In this document: one piece after another, positions 18,402 through 26,232 of the stretch | Numbering within the stretch: the stretch's first letter is position 1 | How the letters are laid out: each line of letters starts with the position of its first letter | Assembly (NCBI RefSeq): GCF_004300825.1 | Contig: NZ_CP036250.1 | Coordinates: 1,426,001-1,490,000, forward strand | From: Egicoccus halophilus | Lineage (GTDB): Bacteria > Actinomycetota > Nitriliruptoria > Nitriliruptorales > Nitriliruptoraceae | Direction of reading: 5' to 3' | DNA length: 64,000 nucleotides | Made by a program: the position numbers and the translations under genes | Notes under the pieces: model-generated | Database searches by the model: none | What the model saw: only the letters and a program-made list of their open reading frames with translations | Told to the model about the DNA's origin: nothing

Positions 18402-20048
18402 ATGCGCGAGCCGGGACACGTCTTCGTGGTCCGGGGCGATCTCACGCAGTTGGCCTGTGACGCCGTCCTGGTGCCCACGACCGAGACGATGTCGGTCAGC
18501 GGGGCCTGGCGCGCGCTGGTCGGCGAGCCGCCGGCGCCGGGCACGTCCTGGCCCGACGAGCCCCAGCGCATCTCCGCGGCGACCGTCGACGACCCGGCAC
18601 GACCGCAGGTGTGGCTGGCGGCCACCGCGGGGCTGCATCCGCCCGACGGTTCCGACGGTGACGTCGCCGCCACCCTCGAGCTGTTGCTCGGCCGGGTCGA
18701 GCGCTTCCTCGCGCAGGCGGCGCGGGACCTGACCGGCGGGGTGGCGGGCCGGGTGCGTCCGCTGGTCGGGCTGCCCGTCGTGGGCACGGGTGCCAACGGT
18801 CTGGGTACGCGACCCGGCGCGGTCGTCAGCGCGCTGCTGCGGGTGCTCGACGCCGCCGTCGTCGAGCACGACCTCGACGTGGTGCTCGTCGCTTCGTCGG
18901 CCACCAACGAGGCGCTGTGCCGGCACTGGCGTCGCCGGCTGTGGGCCGAGCGCCCCGGCGTGGACCAGTGCTCCTACCGTGACGAGGTGTTCGCCCGCTG
19001 GCGCCGCGGCTGCATCGCCGGTGGCGACGTCGAGGAACGCCCGGCGAGTACCGAACTCGAGGCGCTGGCCGAGCGGGCCGCCGTCGGTCAGCTCGTGCCG
19101 TTCTTCGGTGCCGGTGTGAGTCGTGCCGCCGGACAGCCGACGTGGTCGGCGCTGCTCGACGAGCTCTCGCCGGTGGGCGCGGCGCAGCTGTTCGAGCGCC
19201 TGTCCGCGCAGGACCGGCTCCACATGACGGATCCGTTCGCGCGTGCCCAGGTGATCTCCAACCTCGACCCCGGTGGCAGCCCGGCCTTGCGCGAACGGCT
19301 CGCCGAACGACTCGCGATCGAGCGGCCCTCGCTGCTGCACGTGGAGTTGGCCAACCTCGGTGCGCTGGATGCGATCACCACCAACTACGACCGCGGCTAC
19401 GAACGTGCCTGCGAGACGGCCGGGGACGAGGTCGCGATCGTGCCCCACCCCGGCGGGGACCGCCGGCTGGTCAAGCTCCATGGCAGCCTCGGCGGCGAGG
19501 GTGGCGACCCGCTGCTCACCCGCGACCAGTTGCTCGACTTCCAGGCCGAACGGGGCGCGCTCGCCGGGGTGCTGCAGATGCTGCTGCTGACCAACCATCT
19601 GGTGTTCGTCGGCTACAGCATGAGCGACCCCTCGCTGCACGCCGCCGTGCACGCGGTCCAGCGCGCCGTGAGGCAGGAGGCCGTCGGCGACGGCCGGCCG
19701 GTGATGGCCACCTCGCTCCAGGTGGACCCGAGCCCGGCGCTGGCGGCGCTGTGGGACGACACCGTCGACGTGGTCTGGCCGTGCCCGCGACGCTACCCCG
19801 AGCAGGCCGCGCGCGTCCGCCAGAAGGAACTCCTGCTCGACCTGTTGGCGGACGCCGCCAGCCAGGCGACCGTCCCGCTGTTGGAGCTCGACGGTCAGGC
19901 CGCCGAACTCGACCTCACCGCCGACGAACGCGAGCTGCGGAGCGCCCTGCGGGCGCTCGAGCAGGCACGGGACCGCTGCGCGCCGCGCTCGCCGTTGTGG
20001 GACCCGGTCGCGGCGCTGCTCGAGCGCTACCGCGACGTCAGCGGCTAG
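18402..20048 (+). CDS. macro-like/SIR2 fusion protein, candidate NAD-consuming defence effector
   Basis: 548 residues from ATG 18402 (GGAGGTG at 18389-18395). The N-terminal part (about 9-180) looks like a macro-type ADP-ribose/nucleotide-binding fold: VVRGDLTQLACDAVLVPT, then LPVVGTGANGLGTR and a strand VVLVASSA. From about 230 comes a SIR2-like domain of the defence-associated kind: FFGAGVSRAAGQPTW (234-248), the ITTNYD motif (325-330), KLHGS with the likely catalytic His360, and FVGYSMSDP (402-410). The C-terminal 100 residues are helical. SIR2 domains of this class deplete NAD+ in several anti-phage systems; a macro domain is a plausible ligand sensor. Single gene, no lipoate or GcvH partner nearby. 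Fold calls are from motifs; function is inference. Confidence 0.82.
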   Translation: MREPGHVFVVRGDLTQLACDAVLVPTTETMSVSGAWRALVGEPPAPGTSWPDEPQRISAATVDDPARPQVWLAATAGLHPPDGSDGDVAATLELLLGRVERFLAQAARDLTGGVAGRVRPLVGLPVVGTGANGLGTRPGAVVSALLRVLDAAVVEHDLDVVLVASSATNEALCRHWRRRLWAERPGVDQCSYRDEVFARWRRGCIAGGDVEERPASTELEALAERAAVGQLVPFFGAGVSRAAGQPTWSALLDELSPVGAAQLFERLSAQDRLHMTDPFARAQVISNLDPGGSPALRERLAERLAIERPSLLHVELANLGALDAITTNYDRGYERACETAGDEVAIVPHPGGDRRLVKLHGSLGGEGGDPLLTRDQLLDFQAERGALAGVLQMLLLTNHLVFVGYSMSDPSLHAAVHAVQRAVRQEAVGDGRPVMATSLQVDPSPALAALWDDTVDVVWPCPRRYPEQAARVRQKELLLDLLADAASQATVPLLELDGQAAELDLTADERELRSALRALEQARDRCAPRSPLWDPVAALLERYRDVSG

Positions 20049-20073
20049 CCTCCGCGCCCGCGAGGCAGGAGGC

Positions 20074-20841
20074 GTGGTGGACGTGGCGTTCGAGGGCAGG
20101 GTGGCGCTGGTCACGGGCGGCTCCCGCGGCATCGGCCGCGCGACCTGCCGGCGCTTCGCCGAGGCCGGCGCACGGGTGGTGGTGCACTTCCGCGCGGACC
20201 GGACGGCGGCTGAGGCGACCCTGGCCGAGCTGCCCGGCGACGGCCACCTCGCGCTGGCGGCCGACCTCGCCGACCCGGTCGCCGTCGACGACCTCGTCTC
20301 GGACGTGGTCGCGGCGTGCGGACGGCTCGACGTGGTGGTGAACAACGCCGGCATCTACGAGGACCACCCCGTCACCGGCACGGACTACGCGGCCTGGCAG
20401 GCGGCGTGGCAGCGGACGTTGGGCACCAACCTGATCGGGCCGGCGAACCTCATCCACCGGGCGGTCCCGCACCTGATCGCGGCCGGCGGCGGACGCATCG
20501 TCAACGTCTCCTCCCGCGGCGCGTTCCGCGGCGAGCCCGGCCACACGGCCTACGGGGCCGCCAAGGCGGGACTCAACAGCCTCGGCCAGTCGCTCGCGCA
20601 GGAGCTGGCGCCGCACGGCATCTTCGTGACCACCGTCGCGCCCGGCTTCGTCGAGACCGACATGACCGAGGACCACCTCGCCGGTGCACGCGGTGCGGCG
20701 ATCCGGGCCCAGTCGCCGCTGGGCCGTGCGGCCGATCCGGACGAGATCGCACGCACCATCGTGTTCCTGGCCACGCCCGGCACCGAGTACGCCACCGGGG
20801 CGATCGTGGACGTCAACGGCGCGTCCTACCTGCGCAACTGA
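20074..20841 (+). CDS. short-chain dehydrogenase/reductase
   Basis: 255 residues, classical SDR with the NAD(P) motif TGGSRGIG at 14-21, NNAG at 90-93, catalytic Ser146/147, and YGAAK with Tyr160 and Lys164. APGFVETDM and the C-terminal TGAIVDVNGA complete the FabG-like pattern. Such enzymes reduce 3-oxoacyl groups or other ketones; the specific substrate is unknown. The GTG at 20074 has AGGAGG just upstream. It lies 25 bases after the macro-SIR2 gene, so read-through co-transcription is likely, though a functional link is not implied. Confidence 0.93.
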   Translation: MVDVAFEGRVALVTGGSRGIGRATCRRFAEAGARVVVHFRADRTAAEATLAELPGDGHLALAADLADPVAVDDLVSDVVAACGRLDVVVNNAGIYEDHPVTGTDYAAWQAAWQRTLGTNLIGPANLIHRAVPHLIAAGGGRIVNVSSRGAFRGEPGHTAYGAAKAGLNSLGQSLAQELAPHGIFVTTVAPGFVETDMTEDHLAGARGAAIRAQSPLGRAADPDEIARTIVFLATPGTEYATGAIVDVNGASYLRN

Positions 20842-20922
20842 CCGGAGGGACGCGGGGCGGCATCGGCGTGCGAGGGTCCGTCGGACGGGCTCGGGGTCGC
20901 GTCGGCGCGGCGCCGGCGCGGA

Positions 20923-21501
20923 TCAGGGGCGCAGGACGTCGAGTCCGACGTGGCGCAGCAGGACGACCGTCTCGGCCAGCGGCAGACCGATGACGTTGGT
21001 GTCGGAGCCCTCGAGGCGTTCGACCAGGACCGCGCCGGCTCCCTGCAGTCCGTAGCCGCCGGCCTTGTCGAACGGTTCGCCCGTGTCGAGGTACCAGGTG
21101 AGCTCGTCGTCGGTGAGGGTCCGGAAGATGACCGTGGTACGCACCACGTCCACGTGCACGATCGGGCCGTGGCGGACGGCGACGCCCGTGAGGACCTCGT
21201 GGCCACGTCCCGACAGCGCCCGCAGCATCGCGGCGGCGTCGTCGCGATCGGCCGGCTTGCCCAGCACCCGGCCGTCGAGCACGACCTCGGTGTCGGCGGC
21301 GACGACCACCTCGTCGTCGGTGGCCTCGGTCGCCATGGCCTTGAGCGCGGCGAGACGCCGGACGAGATCGGCGGGCCCCTCGGCCGCGCCGGGGGTCTCG
21401 TCGACCGACGGGGGGCGCACCTCGGGGTGCAGGTCCAGCCGCGCGAGCAGTTGCGCACGTCGCGGGCTGGCGGAGGCGAGCACGAGGGGTGGGTCAGCCA
21501 C
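20923..21501 (-). CDS. maf: Maf-like nucleotide pyrophosphatase
   Basis: 192 residues. Maf/YceF proteins hydrolyse dTTP, UTP or modified NTPs and have been linked to septum control and nucleotide-pool cleaning. The hallmark N-terminal LVLASASPRRAQLL and the catalytic VVAADTEVVLDGRVLGKP are both present, as is FDKAGGYGLQGAGAVLVERLEGSDTNV... near the C-terminus in conserved order. The GTG at 21501 overlaps the 3' end of the dus gene by 8 bases, so the two are co-transcribed. It is convergent with the SDR gene. Confidence 0.95.
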   Translation of the reverse strand: MADPPLVLASASPRRAQLLARLDLHPEVRPPSVDETPGAAEGPADLVRRLAALKAMATEATDDEVVVAADTEVVLDGRVLGKPADRDDAAAMLRALSGRGHEVLTGVAVRHGPIVHVDVVRTTVIFRTLTDDELTWYLDTGEPFDKAGGYGLQGAGAVLVERLEGSDTNVIGLPLAETVVLLRHVGLDVLRP

Positions 21502-22678
21502 CGGACACCACCGCGGCGGCCTGGGGGGGAAGCGGTGCCCCGGAGGTGCGGGAGTCCAGCCACCCCGCGGGCAGGTGGGGGCGTCTGGGCCGGTCGGTGT
21601 GGCCGCGCGGGCGGCGACGCACCGTCTCGTCGAAGGGCACCGTGCGCTCGAGCGGGGCGAGACGCTCGCGGAGCTCGTCGACGGATCCCACCTGGTTGAG
21701 CGCCCGGCGCAGCTCACCGCCGACCGGGAAGCCCTGCAGGTACCAGCCGGGATGCTTGCGGAACTCGCGGATGCCCTGGTCGGGGCCGAGGCCGGCGACC
21801 AGCAGTTCGGCGTGCTCGACCAGCAGGTCGCAGACCTCGCCGAGCTCCGGCGGTGACGGCACGGCCCGGCCCTCGAACGCGGCCTGCAGGTCCCGGAACA
21901 GCCACGGTCGACCGAGACAGCCGCGCCCGACGACGACGCCGGCGCAGCCGGTCTCGGCCACCATCCGCAGGGCGTCGGCCGCCTCCCAGATGTCACCGTT
22001 GCCGAGCACCGGCAGGTCCGGGACCGCCTCGACCAGCCGGGCGATCGCGCGCCAGTCCGCCGGCGGGCCGTAGCGTTCCTCGGTGGTGCGGCCGTGCAGC
22101 GTGATCGCGGCGACCCCGAGGTCGGCGGCGATGCGTCCCGCCTCGAGGTAGGTCAGGTGGTCGTCGTCGATGCCCTTGCGGGTCTTGACGGTGACGGGGA
22201 CCTCGCCGGCGGCGGCGACGGTGGCGGCCACGATCGCGGCGTACAGGTCGGTGCGCCACGGCAGGGCCGAGCCGCCCCCGTGCCGGGTCACCTTCGGCGC
22301 GGGGCAGCCGAAGTTCAGGTCGAGGTGGTCGACCGGTGCGAGGCCGCCCTGCCCGTCGGGCGCCCCCTGCTCGACGAGCAGGCGCGTGGCCGCCGCGGCG
22401 TCGTCCGGGTCGATCGTGTAGAGCTGGATCGAGCGCGGGGACTCGCCCGGGGCGAACGACGCCTTCCACTGCGAGGTGTGGTTGCCCTCCACCAGTCCGC
22501 GCGCGCCGACCATCTCCGAGACGTACAGCCCGCCGCCGTTGCGGCGGCACAACGTGCGGAACGGAGCGTTGGTGACGCCGGCCATGGGCGCGAGCACCAC
22601 CGGTGGCCACACCGTCAGGCCGCCCAGCTCGAGGGGGGCGGCGGTGGCGGCGGGCGCAGGGGCGATGGCAGCGGACAT
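21494..22678 (-). CDS. dusB: tRNA-dihydrouridine synthase
   Basis: 394 residues. This FMN enzyme reduces uridines in the tRNA D-loop. Signatures: LAPMAGVTNAPFR at the N-terminus, LNFGCPAPKVTRHGGGSAL with the catalytic Cys, TVKTRKGI, LHGRTTEERY, GNGDIWEA, and GRGCLGRPWLF for phosphate binding. An acidic or proline-rich N-terminal extension of about 15 residues and a C-terminal tail of about 50 residues go beyond the core. The symbol follows the DusB type by overall layout. It forms a two-gene unit with maf (8-base overlap) and is divergent from the SGNH hydrolase. Confidence 0.93.
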   Translation of the reverse strand: MSAAIAPAPAATAAPLELGGLTVWPPVVLAPMAGVTNAPFRTLCRRNGGGLYVSEMVGARGLVEGNHTSQWKASFAPGESPRSIQLYTIDPDDAAAATRLLVEQGAPDGQGGLAPVDHLDLNFGCPAPKVTRHGGGSALPWRTDLYAAIVAATVAAAGEVPVTVKTRKGIDDDHLTYLEAGRIAADLGVAAITLHGRTTEERYGPPADWRAIARLVEAVPDLPVLGNGDIWEAADALRMVAETGCAGVVVGRGCLGRPWLFRDLQAAFEGRAVPSPPELGEVCDLLVEHAELLVAGLGPDQGIREFRKHPGWYLQGFPVGGELRRALNQVGSVDELRERLAPLERTVPFDETVRRRPRGHTDRPRRPHLPAGWLDSRTSGAPLPPQAAAVVSGG

Positions 22679-22773
22679 GGCCGCGGACGGTACCCCGCTC
22701 CTGCCTGCCGTCGCTGGCCGCGACGCGGGTACCGTCCGGTCCCCGTGTCGGTGGTCGGATCCGGGAGGTTCGT

Positions 22774-23577
22774 GTGGAGGTGCGTCGCTTCGTCGCCTGT
22801 GGGGACTCGTTCACCGAAGGGCTGCACGACGAGCTCGGCCCGGACGGCCGGCACCGTGGCTGGTCCGACCGGGTCGCGGAGGGGCTCGCGCGGGCGAACG
22901 CCGACGGGACGCTGTCGTACGCGAACCTGGCCGTGCGCGGCAAGCTGCTCGACGAGGTCGTCGCGGACCAGCTCCCGGCCGCGCTGGCGCTGGACGCGGA
23001 CGTGTTCTCGTTCCACGCCGGCGGCAACGACGTGCTGCGCCCCAAGGTCGAGGTCGAGGCGCTGGTGCGCCGCTACGAGCAGGCGGTGCGCGAGCTGCGG
23101 GCCGGTGGTGCCGAGGTGGTGCTCTTCACGGTGCTCGAGCGGGCCGGCGGCACCGGCCGTCTCGCCGACGCACTGGCCCGGAAGTTCGCGTTGTTCAACG
23201 CCGGTGTGCGACGGACCGCGCAGCGCACCGGTGCGCGCCTGGTCGACGTCGGCGGTGTCGCCGCGTTGCAGGACCGCCGGGTGTGGGACGAGGACCGTCT
23301 CCATCTCGCCCCCGAGGGGCACCGGCGGGTCGCCGGCGCCGTCCTCGAGGTGCTCGGGATCGACGACGAGGCGATCCGTGGCGGCCCGGTCGGCTGGTGG
23401 CGGACGCCGCTGCCATCGGGGGTGCCGGCGGCCCGCACCGCCAAGCTGGCCGGTGACGTCCGCTGGGTCCGTCGGCACCTGCTGCCCTGGGTCGGTCGTC
23501 GCGTCCGCGGGGTGTCCAGCGGGGACGCCGTCGCCTGCAAGCGGCCCGAACCGGTGCAGGTACGCGCCGAGGCCTGA
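22774..23577 (+). CDS. SGNH/GDSL-family hydrolase
   Basis: 267 residues. Block I is CGDSFTEG with nucleophile Ser12, the oxyanion Gly/Asn block is HAGGNDVL with Asn85, and the C-terminal catalytic Asp/His block is DRLHLAPEGH. No signal peptide is visible, so it is probably a cytoplasmic esterase, lipase or acyl hydrolase. The GTG at 22774 follows GGGAGG (22763-22768); GTG 22780 is an alternative. The C-terminal 60 residues (HLLPWVGRRVRG) are basic and outside the core fold. The substrate is unknown. Confidence 0.88.
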   Translation: MEVRRFVACGDSFTEGLHDELGPDGRHRGWSDRVAEGLARANADGTLSYANLAVRGKLLDEVVADQLPAALALDADVFSFHAGGNDVLRPKVEVEALVRRYEQAVRELRAGGAEVVLFTVLERAGGTGRLADALARKFALFNAGVRRTAQRTGARLVDVGGVAALQDRRVWDEDRLHLAPEGHRRVAGAVLEVLGIDDEAIRGGPVGWWRTPLPSGVPAARTAKLAGDVRWVRRHLLPWVGRRVRGVSSGDAVACKRPEPVQVRAEA

Positions 23578-23585
23578 GTCGGGAC

Positions 23586-23609
23586 GACGCCGGCCGCAGG
23601 GACGGCGTC
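23586..23609. terminator. weak candidate terminator hairpin
   Basis: GACGCCG and CGGCGTC pair around a 10-base loop in the 73-base gap between convergent genes. The loop is long and there is no T run. Confidence 0.3.
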
Positions 23610-23650
23610 CTGGCGCCCCGGTGGACGACGGCGGTCGGACCCGCAGGAGA

Positions 23651-24571
23651 TCAGGCCGTCGGGAAGGGCTCCCAGGCGTCTCCGCGGTGCGCAGGCGCGA
23701 CGACGTCGGGGTGCAGGATCTCGGCCAGGATCTCGGTCGACTCGGCCAGCCGAGGGCCGGGGCGGTTGAAGAAGCGGTTGCCGTCGGTCAACGCCACCCG
23801 GCCCTCGCGCACCGCGCGCAGCTGGGACCAACCCGGCAGTTCGCGCAGCACGGCCGCCTCCTCGCGCGTGCGAGGCAGGTCGAACCCGCACGGCAGGATC
23901 ACGATCACCTCGGGATCGGCCGCGCGCACGGCGTCGAACTCCAGCCAGGGGGAGTGGCGACCGGCGACGCCGAACAGCTCCTGTCCACCCGCCGCCGCGA
24001 GCAGTTCGGGCATCCAGTTGCCGGCCGCCATGAGCGGCTCGATCCACTCGAGCGTGAGCACCCGACGCCGAGGCAGGTCCGCGGTGCGCCGGGTGACCGC
24101 GTCGATGCGTGCGGTCATGTCCGCGACCAGCTGCTCGCCGCGCTCGGGCACCCCGAGTGCAACCGCGACCCGGCGAACGTCGGCGTACACGTCGGCGAGC
24201 CCGTTGGGTTCCAGCGCCACCACCTCGGCGTGGCCGTCGAGATGGACGTCGACGGCCTGCTGCACCTCGTCGGCGCTGACGGCGCACACCTCGCACTGCG
24301 ACTGGGTCAGCACCACGGTCGGGTCCAGCTCGACGAGCACGTCGGTGTGCACCCGGTAGACCGACAAGGCCTGTTCGAGGATGGTGCGGACCTGACGGTC
24401 GACCTCGGCGGAGGTCCCCGTCATGGGAGCCTTCGGCTCGGTCACGATCGGGAGCCGCTCGACCCCGGCGGGATGGTCGCACTCGTGGGAGCGGCCGACG
24501 AGGCGGTCCCCGCAGCCGAGCGCGTGCACGATCTCCGTGGTGGAGGGCAGCAGCGAGACGACGCGGTCCAT
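23651..24571 (-). CDS. cobalamin-binding (BtuF-like) protein without signal peptide
   Basis: 306 residues with the bilobal periplasmic-binding-protein pattern of BtuF-like proteins: RVVSLLPSTTEIVHALGCGD at the N-terminus, LVGRSHECDHP, and VLVELDPTVVLTQSQCEVCAVS with a conserved-looking CxxC. The C-terminal lobe has GWSQLRAVREGRVALTDG. The family normally delivers corrinoids or metal chelates to ABC importers. There is no signal peptide or lipobox and no permease or ATPase beside it, so this stand-alone cytosolic-looking version may be a corrinoid or metal sensor or scavenger. I see no B12 riboswitch upstream. Confidence 0.85.
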   Translation of the reverse strand: MDRVVSLLPSTTEIVHALGCGDRLVGRSHECDHPAGVERLPIVTEPKAPMTGTSAEVDRQVRTILEQALSVYRVHTDVLVELDPTVVLTQSQCEVCAVSADEVQQAVDVHLDGHAEVVALEPNGLADVYADVRRVAVALGVPERGEQLVADMTARIDAVTRRTADLPRRRVLTLEWIEPLMAAGNWMPELLAAAGGQELFGVAGRHSPWLEFDAVRAADPEVIVILPCGFDLPRTREEAAVLRELPGWSQLRAVREGRVALTDGNRFFNRPGPRLAESTEILAEILHPDVVAPAHRGDAWEPFPTA

Positions 24572-24613
24572 GAGCGGTGTCCTCCGGCGGTGGGAGTGCG
24601 GCCGGCAACCGTA

Positions 24614-24633
24614 GTCCTCGCCGCGGCGAGGAC
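24614..24633. promoter_or_regulatory. perfect 20-bp palindrome, candidate operator
   Basis: GTCCTCGCCGCGGCGAGGAC is a perfect palindrome 43 bases upstream of the BtuF-like start (minus strand) and 110 bases before the small plus-strand ORF. The position fits a repressor site in a divergent promoter region. Confidence 0.45.
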
Positions 24634-24742
24634 CACGTCACCGCTGGGGCGACGAGTGTTCACCCCGGCGTCATCCCGGGCAGGCGTCCCGGTCACCTGC
24701 CGACGTCATCCTCGAGGGCGGGCACACGAGCCGGGAGGCCCC

Positions 24743-24856
24743 ATGGAGCAGGTCCTGATCGCCCTCGCCGCACACGTCGCGGTCGTGCTGCTCGACCTGG
24801 CGGTGCAGACGCTGCGACGACGCTGGTCGACCCGCGCGGTGACGGTCGCCGCCTGA
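24743..24856 (+). CDS. 37-residue single-pass membrane peptide
   Basis: ATG 24743 has GGGAGG at 24733-24738. The peptide is one hydrophobic helix (VLIALAAHVAVVLLDLAV) followed by a basic tail (LRRRWSTR). No family is known to me. The good ribosome binding site and clean helix support it, but it is very short. Confidence 0.42.
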   Translation: MEQVLIALAAHVAVVLLDLAVQTLRRRWSTRAVTVAA

Positions 24857-25061
24857 TCCGGCACGTCGGGGCCGCACGGGGTACCCCGTGCAGCCCGGTG
24901 GCGGTGTCCGGGGCGCCACGTGGCTGGTCGGTGCCGGCGTGCCGGCGGCCACGGTGGGTTGGCCGGCCGGTCGGTTCACCGGTGTCGCGCCGGCGGGCAG
25001 GCTCCTAGCGTCGTCGACCTCGACCGGCGACGCCGGTCCCTGGCCCGAAAGGTGTGCCCCG

Positions 25062-25808
25062 ATGCGCCATCCCTACGATCTCGCCGTCGGCCTGGAAGAG
25101 GACGAACGCCTCGACGCGGCCGTGAACGCGCTCGAGCAGGCGATGCCGGCGAAGCTGCTGGACCCCGCCACCCGCCGGGCGCTCGAGGGCCGCTCGTTCG
25201 GCCACACGCTGCACCCGTTGCTGATGCTGCTGCCCCTGGGGACCTGGACCAGCGCCACGGTGCTGCGGCTGCTCGGGCCGCGCCGGTACTCCGGTGCGGC
25301 GTCGACGCTGACGGCGGTCGGCCTGCTCGCCGCCGCCCCGACCGTCGCGACGGGACTGGTCGAGTGGCAGCGTGCCGAGCCGTCCGCGAAGCGGGTGGGG
25401 GTCGCTCACGCCGCCGCGAACACCGTCGCGCTGGGGATGTACGCGACCTCGATGACGTCGTCGTGGCGTGGCCGGCGGATCCGTGCACTGATCGCCGCGC
25501 TGGCCGGTGCCACCGCCGCGGGGGCCGGTGGCTACCTCGGTGGTCATCTGTCCTACGCCCAGGGCACCGGGGTCGACCGCAACCGGATCGACCCGGCGCT
25601 CGTCGACAGGGGCTCGTCGGAGGGTGGCGGCGACATCGAGGTGGTGTCGGCCGACACGGGGTCCGACGCCGACACGGGGTCCGACGCCACGGCCGGTGCC
25701 GGCGGGACGGCTGGTGCCGGCGGTACGCCAGGGGCGCCGGCGACGGCTCCGCGCGACCTCGCCGCCCCGGTGGACGTCCCGGCCCCGATCGACCGGCCTG
25801 CCACCTGA
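25062..25808 (+). CDS. DUF2231-type membrane protein
   Basis: 248 residues. After a soluble N-terminus (1-50) comes the DUF2231 hallmark GHTLHPLLMLLPLGTWT, then four hydrophobic segments between about 60 and 175, and GGYLGGHLSYAQGTGVDRN. The histidines in GHxLHP and GGHLSY suggest haem or metal binding within the membrane; this is family inference. The C-terminal 75 residues are low-complexity (DTGSDADTGSDA, then TAGAGGTAGAGGTPGAPA) and probably extracytoplasmic and disordered. The ATG is preceded by GAAAGG. Its neighbour on the other strand is a heavy-metal-associated domain protein. Confidence 0.85.
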   Translation: MRHPYDLAVGLEEDERLDAAVNALEQAMPAKLLDPATRRALEGRSFGHTLHPLLMLLPLGTWTSATVLRLLGPRRYSGAASTLTAVGLLAAAPTVATGLVEWQRAEPSAKRVGVAHAAANTVALGMYATSMTSSWRGRRIRALIAALAGATAAGAGGYLGGHLSYAQGTGVDRNRIDPALVDRGSSEGGGDIEVVSADTGSDADTGSDATAGAGGTAGAGGTPGAPATAPRDLAAPVDVPAPIDRPAT

Positions 25809-25893
25809 CCGTGGCGGACCGCCGGCCGGCGTCGGGAAGCGCCTGCCCGTCCGGGCCAAGAACACGACCGGTCGAGTCCACCCGTCACCTGGA

Positions 25894-26100
25894 TCAGGCC
25901 GGCGGGTAGCCGGCCGTGGCGAGCAGGTCGCGCAGGGCCGCGGCCGTCACGCGGTGCTCGTCGAAGGTCACGGTCGCGAGTCGGCGTCGGACGTCGACCT
26001 CGGTCGACACGACGCCGACCGCGGCCTGCAGTGCGCTGACGATCGCGGCGCGGCAGGCACCACAGTGGGCGCCGGGGACGTCCAGGACCAGGGTGCGCAC
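25894..26100 (-). CDS. small heavy-metal-associated (HMA) domain protein
   Basis: 68 residues from GTG 26100. The fold pattern beta-alpha-beta-beta-alpha-beta of copper chaperones is visible: RTLVLDVPGAHCGACRAAI, VVSTEVDVRRRLATVTF, TAAALRDLLATAGY. The metal site reads GAHCGAC instead of the usual GMTCxxC; both cysteines are present. It probably binds Cu(I) or another soft metal. No P-type ATPase or CsoR is adjacent, so it is an orphan in this window. Confidence 0.8.
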   Translation of the reverse strand: MRTLVLDVPGAHCGACRAAIVSALQAAVGVVSTEVDVRRRLATVTFDEHRVTAAALRDLLATAGYPPA

Positions 26101-26232
26101 CGCGACCGCCTCGCTCGGATCCGACGAACCGAGCCTGCGCCGCGTTGCTTGGGGCTACGTTGCGGTGAGCTTGGCCGGTCCCCCGGAGATCGGCCCGTCG
26201 ACGTGTGGAGTGTCGACGGCAGGGGGTGAGGG

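Noticed and set aside
18402-20048. Reading the macro-SIR2 gene as a SirTM-type ADP-ribosylation module
   Set aside because: SirTM modules pair a separate macrodomain gene with GcvH-L and a lipoate ligase; none is present, and the SIR2 motifs are of the TTNYD/KLHG defence type.
24572-24742. Cobalamin riboswitch upstream of the BtuF-like gene
   Set aside because: I could not find the B12-box consensus or a plausible multi-stem fold; a covariance model search would settle it.
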